The notes under the pieces were generated by a model. That model was not told the DNA's origin and searched no databases. It worked only from the letters and a program-made list of their open reading frames with translations. Shown here in pieces: positions 60,079-64,000 of a stretch of DNA of 64,000 nucleotides; positions within the stretch are counted from its first letter, which is position 1, and the number at the start of each line of letters is the position of its first letter. Position numbers and translations under genes: made by a program. The stretch is from assembly GCF_011046535.1 (NCBI RefSeq), contig NZ_CP049257.1, positions 186,001 through 250,000 on the forward strand, given 5' to 3'. The DNA is from Nocardioides anomalus (GTDB lineage: Bacteria; Actinomycetota; Actinomycetes; Propionibacteriales; Nocardioidaceae).

Positions 60079-61567
60079 CGCTGTCCGCGTCCTGCATGTC
60101 CTCGACCGCCAGTGCCGCGAAGACCATCGCCGAGCCCAGGGGCGCGCCCGGGCCGGGGTAGACCGGGCCGAAGACCGAGGCCGCGGTGTTGCCCGCGGCG
60201 TACAGGCCCACGAGGGCGCTGCCGTCCTCGCGCAGCACCCGCCCGCGGGCGTCGGTGACCAGGCCGCCCTTGGTCCCGAGGTCGGAGAGCACGAACCGGG
60301 CGGCGTGGAAGGGCGCCTGGTCGCAGGGCGTGAGCGCTCCGCCGAAGAACGTGTCGTACTCGTCCTCGCCGCGGTGGAACTCCTCGTCGACCCCCCGCGC
60401 GGCGTCCTCGTTGAAGCGCGCGACCGTAGAGGCCAGGTCCGGGGCGCCGATCGCCTCGGCCAGGGCCTCGATGGTCTCGGCCCGCACCCACGTGCCGGCG
60501 GCCAGGTGCTCCTCCGGGTCGCCCTCCGGCATCGCGATGGCCGGGAGCCGGCCGTCCTCGCGCGAGTCGAAGACGAACCACGACGGCACCCGCTCCGGCG
60601 CCCGCGCCATCTCCCGGCCGAACCGGTCGTAGGGCAGGCTCTCGTTGGCGTAGCGCCGGCCGCGCTGGTCGACCATCAGCCCGCTGCGGAACCCGAGCGT
60701 GAACGACCCGCCACCGTCCGGCTGCTCCAGCCCCGGGCAGAACCACCCGAGCGCCGAGAAGTCCGTGGCCGCGCCCAGCGCGACCGCGGCTGCGAGCGGC
60801 TCGCCGGTGTTGGTCTGCCGCGGCGCCATGGTCCACGCCGTCCGGCCCGGGACGCCGTGCTCGTCGCGCATCGCCTGGTTGCCCTCGAAGCCGCCCGCGG
60901 CCAGCAGCACCCCGCGCCGCGCGCGCAGCTCGACCGGGCCCTCCGGCGTCATGGCCGCGACGCCGACGACCCGGCCGTCCTCGCTCAGCAGCCCGGTGAC
61001 CGGCAGGTTGGTCCGCACCTCGCCGCCCTCGCGCAGCACGACCGTGGCCAGCCGCGCGATGAGCGCCTGACCGCCGCTCAGGGTGCTCCGGCCGCCCTCG
61101 CCGACCCGGTCCCGCTCCACCGGCGGTCGCACCAGGGCCGCCACCTCCTCGGGCAGCTCGGCGCGCTTGGTGCTCGTGGGCTGGATCGAGCGGCCGAGCG
61201 GCACCCGCCCCGGCGCGTCGTAGTACTCCGAGAACGGCAGCCACTCGAAGTCCAGGTCCGGGTCGTCCTCGAGCTGCGCCACCAGCCGCGGCGCCGTGGC
61301 CAGGAAGGCCTCCACCCGCTCCTCGTCGGGGTCCTCCAGCACCGCCGCGAGGTAGGACCGCGCCCCCTCGGTGGAGTCGGCGATCCCCGCCCGCTGCTGG
61401 ACCTGGCTGCCCGGCAGCCAGCACGCGCCGCCGGAGTACGCCGACGTGCCGCCCAGCTTGTCGGTCTTCTCGACCACGCACACGCTCAGGCCGGCCTTGG
61501 CCGCGAGCGCCGCGCCCGTGAGCGCCCCGCCGCCGGAGCCGACCACCACGACGTCCCAGGTGTCCAC
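60062..61567 (-). CDS. KstD-like FAD-dependent dehydrogenase
   Basis: A 501-residue flavoprotein. N-terminal FAD motif VVVGSGGGALTGAALAAKAG and EKTDKLGGTSAYSGGACWLP match 3-ketosteroid-delta1-dehydrogenases and relatives. FSEYYDAPGRVPLGRSI near residue 112 is where KstD has a catalytic Tyr, and the C-terminal YPGPGAPLG carries the conserved Tyr and Gly. GTG 61567 lies behind a KstR-type operator, supporting a role in steroid or cholesterol ring oxidation. The exact substrate cannot be set from sequence. Confidence 0.88.
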   Translation of the reverse strand: MDTWDVVVVGSGGGALTGAALAAKAGLSVCVVEKTDKLGGTSAYSGGACWLPGSQVQQRAGIADSTEGARSYLAAVLEDPDEERVEAFLATAPRLVAQLEDDPDLDFEWLPFSEYYDAPGRVPLGRSIQPTSTKRAELPEEVAALVRPPVERDRVGEGGRSTLSGGQALIARLATVVLREGGEVRTNLPVTGLLSEDGRVVGVAAMTPEGPVELRARRGVLLAAGGFEGNQAMRDEHGVPGRTAWTMAPRQTNTGEPLAAAVALGAATDFSALGWFCPGLEQPDGGGSFTLGFRSGLMVDQRGRRYANESLPYDRFGREMARAPERVPSWFVFDSREDGRLPAIAMPEGDPEEHLAAGTWVRAETIEALAEAIGAPDLASTVARFNEDAARGVDEEFHRGEDEYDTFFGGALTPCDQAPFHAARFVLSDLGTKGGLVTDARGRVLREDGSALVGLYAAGNTAASVFGPVYPGPGAPLGSAMVFAALAVEDMQDADSVLTSS

Positions 61568-61573
61568 GGACGG

Positions 61574-61591
61574 ATGGTAGAACGTGTTCTA
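61574..61591 (-). promoter_or_regulatory. KstR-type operator and -10 of the KstD-like gene
   Basis: TAGAACGTGTTCTA (61578-61591) is a perfect 14-bp palindrome and matches the TNNAACNNGTTNNA consensus of KstR, the TetR repressor of cholesterol catabolism. TACCAT on the minus strand (61579-61574) ends 6 nt before GTG 61567, so the operator abuts and slightly overlaps the promoter. Confidence 0.7.
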
Positions 61592-62155
61592 GTCCGGGCG
61601 GTACGTCGCGACGAGCACGCCGCTCGCCGTCGACGTGGCCTCGACCAGCCGCAGCCGGTGCGCGTCCGGGGCGTCGCCGAACAGCCGCCGGCCCGACCCG
61701 AGCACCACCGGGTGCACGAAGAGCAGCAGCTCGTCGACCAGGCCGTGCTCGAGCAGCGTGCGGACCAGCTGCCCGCTGCCCATCACCACGAGGTCCTCGG
61801 TCTCGCGCAGCCGCGCCACCTCGGCGGCCACGTCGCCGGCGACCTGCACCGAGTGCGGCCAGGCCAGGTGCGGGTCGGAGGTGACGACGTACTTGGTGGT
61901 CCGGTTGAGCCCGTCGCGGAACGGCCCGCCGGCGCCGTTCCAGTGCGTCAGCACGTCGTCGTAGCTGCGGCGGCCGAACAGCCACGCGAAACCGGGCCGC
62001 ATCGCCCGGCCCATGGCCGCCCCGGGCTCCGGGTCGTCCGCGGCGGCCATCGCCCAGCCGCCGTGGCGGAAGCCGCCGCTGGGGTCCTCGTCGGTGCGCG
62101 CCGGACCCTGGAGGACACCGTCCAGGCTGAGGTGCTCGACGACCAGGAGGCTCAC
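61589..62155 (-). CDS. DHFR-fold reductase (RibD C-terminal family)
   Basis: A 188-residue protein of the dihydrofolate reductase/RibD C-terminal family: LVVEHLSLDGVLQGPARTDE at the start, FAWLFGRRSYDDVLTHWNGA, YVVTSDPHLAWPHSVQVAG, and the NADPH-site VMGSGQLVRTLLEHGLVDEL followed by VHPVVLGSGRRLF. The physiological substrate of this group is unknown. GTG 62155 overlaps the stop of the DUF885 gene, so the two are coupled. Confidence 0.92.
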   Translation of the reverse strand: MSLLVVEHLSLDGVLQGPARTDEDPSGGFRHGGWAMAAADDPEPGAAMGRAMRPGFAWLFGRRSYDDVLTHWNGAGGPFRDGLNRTTKYVVTSDPHLAWPHSVQVAGDVAAEVARLRETEDLVVMGSGQLVRTLLEHGLVDELLLFVHPVVLGSGRRLFGDAPDAHRLRLVEATSTASGVLVATYRPD

Positions 62156-63822
62156 AGCCGGGCCAGGGCCTCGCGCATCGGGTCCAGGCCGAGCGAGCCG
62201 AGGTCCAGGGCCGCGCGGTGGAAGGCCTTGAGGTCGAAGTCGGCGCCCTGGCGCTGCCGGACCTCCTCGCGGGCCTGGAGCCAGATCCGCTCGCCCACCT
62301 TGTACGACGGGGCCTGGGCCGGCCAGCCGAGGTAGCGGTTGACCTCGAAGACGATCATCGCGTCGTCCATCCGCGCGTGCTGGCGCATGAACTCGAGGCC
62401 GAGCTCACCGGTCCAGCGCTCGCCGGGGTGGAAGCCGAACGGGTTGTCGCGCGGGATCTCCAGCTCCAGGTGCATGCCGATGTCGACGATGACGCGGGCT
62501 GCGCGGAAGCCGTTGCCGTCGAGCATCCCGAGCTTGTCGCCCGGGTCCTCGAGGTAGCCGAGCTCGTCCATCAGCCGCTCGGCGTACAGCGCCCAGCCCT
62601 CGCCGTGACCCGAGACCCAGCACATGCTGCGCTGCCAGCGGTTGAGCACGTCGCTGCGGTAGAGCGTCTGCGCGCACTGCAGGTGGTGCCCGGGCACGCC
62701 CTCGTGGTGCACGGTCGTGACCTCGCGCCAGGGGTAGAAGGTCGTGATGCCCTCGGGCACCGACCACCACATGGCGCCCGGGCGCGAGAAGTCCTCCGAC
62801 GGAGGGGTGTAGTAGATGCCGCCGTCCTGGGTCGGCGCGAGGCGGCACTCGATGCGGCGCACGGGCTCGGGGATGTCGAAGTGGGTGTCGGCCAGCTCGT
62901 GGAGCACCTGGTCGGCGCGGTCCTGCATCCAGGCCCGGAACGCCTCCTTGCCCTCGATGGCGCGGGCCGGGTCGCTCTCCAGGTGGGCCTGGGCGTCGCG
63001 GATGCTCGCGCCCGGGCCGACCAGGTCGGCCGCGATCGCGAGCATCTCGGTCTCGATGCGGTGCAGCTCCTCCCAGCCCCAGGCGTAGGTCTCGTCGAGG
63101 TCGATCTCGGTGCCGAGGAAGTAGCGCGAGTCCCGCGCGTACTGCTCGCGTCCGACCGCCTCCTTGTCCCGGCCGCGCAGGGCCAGCTCGTCGGAGAGGT
63201 ACGCCGCGAGCTCGACGTACGCCGCGCGCGCGCCGTCGGCGCCGCGGTCCAGCTCGGCCTTGAGCGACGCCGGCACGTCCTCGGCCTGGCCGATCAGCTG
63301 GCCGAACACGTCGCCGCCCGGCGCGACCCAGCCGCGCATCAGCTTGGCCGCCTCGACCAGCTGGCGGCGCGGGCTGACGTGGCCGTGCGCGGCCTCGTGC
63401 TCCAGCGTCGCCCGGACGTCGGTGAGGGTGGCGGGCACCGCGGCGAGCCGGTCGCTGATCGCGCTCCAGTCCTCCTCGGTGCTGGTGGCCATCAGGTCGA
63501 AGACCTCGCGGACCGCGTGCGCGGCGGAGTCGATGACGCTGACCAGGGACTGGCCGCGGTGGGCGTCCATCTGGGCCAGGGTGGTGTCGGCCCGCTCCAG
63601 GAACGAGCTGCGGGCCACCTCCTCGCGGGGGTCGCTCGGGGTGGCCCGCTCCATGGCCGCCCGCGCGTCGCGGAGCAGCTGCTCGCGGTGGGCGTAGCCG
63701 TCGGGCGTGAAGTCGGTGAGCTCGTGCTCGTGGCCGGGGATCCCGGCGAAGGTCGCGGTGATCGGGTCGGCCGCGGCCAGGTCCTCGACGTAGCGCTCGG
63801 CGATGTCGTCTGCTTCTCGCAC
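62152..63822 (-). CDS. DUF885-family zinc peptidase-like protein
   Basis: A 556-residue protein of the DUF885 family, with the metal-binding motif TVHHEGVPGHHLQCAQ near residue 370 (HExxxxHH-like, as in M2/M32-like folds) and WVSGHGEGWALYAERLMDEL near 410. GTG 63822 is favoured because TAGGTT (63834-63829) ends 6 nt before it; GTG 63825 would add one residue. No signal peptide, so a cytoplasmic carboxypeptidase-like role is inferred. Divergent from hrpA. Confidence 0.9.
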   Translation of the reverse strand: MREADDIAERYVEDLAAADPITATFAGIPGHEHELTDFTPDGYAHREQLLRDARAAMERATPSDPREEVARSSFLERADTTLAQMDAHRGQSLVSVIDSAAHAVREVFDLMATSTEEDWSAISDRLAAVPATLTDVRATLEHEAAHGHVSPRRQLVEAAKLMRGWVAPGGDVFGQLIGQAEDVPASLKAELDRGADGARAAYVELAAYLSDELALRGRDKEAVGREQYARDSRYFLGTEIDLDETYAWGWEELHRIETEMLAIAADLVGPGASIRDAQAHLESDPARAIEGKEAFRAWMQDRADQVLHELADTHFDIPEPVRRIECRLAPTQDGGIYYTPPSEDFSRPGAMWWSVPEGITTFYPWREVTTVHHEGVPGHHLQCAQTLYRSDVLNRWQRSMCWVSGHGEGWALYAERLMDELGYLEDPGDKLGMLDGNGFRAARVIVDIGMHLELEIPRDNPFGFHPGERWTGELGLEFMRQHARMDDAMIVFEVNRYLGWPAQAPSYKVGERIWLQAREEVRQRQGADFDLKAFHRAALDLGSLGLDPMREALARL

Positions 63823-63878
63823 CACTGGAACCTAATGGGCGCGACGCCCCTTCGGCCATCGGGAAGAATGGGTCGGTC

Positions 63879-64000
63879 ATGTCCACCGAGCAGCTCGCGA
63901 TCAGCTACCCCGCCGAGCTCCCGGTCAGCCAGCGCCGCGACGACATCGCCGCGGCCATCCGCGACCACCAGGTCGTCGTCGTCGCGGGCGAGACCGGCTC
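63879..64000 (+). CDS. hrpA: ATP-dependent RNA helicase HrpA, N terminus (cut by window)
   Basis: Only the first 40 codons are present. ISYPAELPVSQRRDDIAAAI then RDHQVVVVAGETGS is the start of the DEAH helicase HrpA, with the P-loop (GETGSGKT in the family) cut off at the window edge. ATG 63879 with AAGAAT about 9 nt upstream as possible -10. The family acts on RNA and ribosome-stalling structures. Confidence 0.85.
   Translation, partial: MSTEQLAISYPAELPVSQRRDDIAAAIRDHQVVVVAGETG

Noticed and set aside
1..64000. Prophage, integrative element or defence island
   Set aside because: No integrase, transposase, terminase, tRNA attachment duplication or known defence cluster is seen; the lone methyltransferase, PD-(D/E)XK-like and NERD-like proteins are scattered and not linked.

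Overview
The window is about 72-74% G+C, with codons ending almost always in G or C, many GTG starts and GTGA/ATGA stop-start overlaps. Many genes look leaderless: a TANNNT-type -10 hexamer ends 6-7 nt before the start codon. Gene families (SigE-type sigma factor, DUF6318 lipoprotein, DUF1707, CU044_5270 family, WS/DGAT acyltransferase, DinB2-type polymerase, GlgM-type glycogen enzyme) point to a high-GC actinomycete, most likely Nocardioidaceae (Nocardioides-like). That placement is inference. No rRNA, tRNA, CRISPR array, insertion sequence or prophage was seen, and no stretch above 300 bases lacks a gene.

Layout. 1-4500: a secreted RCC1/PKD protein cut by the left edge, a degenerate NERD-like protein, then a compact four-gene cassette (two WXG100-like helical proteins, an ESX-type polymorphic toxin, a putative immunity protein). 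4578-10143: secreted GH15 glucoamylase, a PD-(D/E)XK-like protein, small membrane, zinc-finger and secreted proteins, and one small frame-disrupted gene. 10148-14016: papain-like hydrolase, multipass membrane protein and a three-gene operon of anchored unknown proteins. 14091-18225: SprT-like protease, DUF1707 and DUF427 proteins, gluconate kinase and gluconate permease. 18211-22250: EthD-like protein and the divergent glycogen/alpha-glucan pair glgA(glgM)-glgC.

22247-32591: DNA repair and surface functions: Mug glycosylase, lipoproteins, phosphodiester glycosidase, matrixin protease, a lipoprotein/PKD pair with a low-GC mosaic patch, an orphan beta-class DNA methyltransferase, a wax-ester/TAG synthase, a FUSC-family membrane protein and a Y-family polymerase with a leucine at the steric-gate position and a very unusual Gly/Pro insertion. 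32703-44819: a NarL-type two-component system next to a MacB-type ABC exporter, convergent with a second ABC system of two large FtsX-like permeases and two ATPases, one of which carries an AbrB-like tail. 44875-51376: YbdK-like ligase, tandem DUF402 genes, SDR + Baeyer-Villiger monooxygenase under a divergent TetR regulator, and ornithine aminotransferase.

51409-60037 is a regulatory island: ECF sigma factor with a membrane partner, an OmpR-type two-component system, a SigE-type sigma factor with its membrane partner, and a second OmpR-type system in an operon with a secreted protein. 60062-64000: KstD-like flavoprotein behind a KstR-type operator, a DHFR-fold reductase, a DUF885 peptidase and the first 122 bases of hrpA. 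The most notable signals are the toxin cassette, the DinB2-like polymerase, and a set of promoter-embedded operators that tie regulators to their targets.
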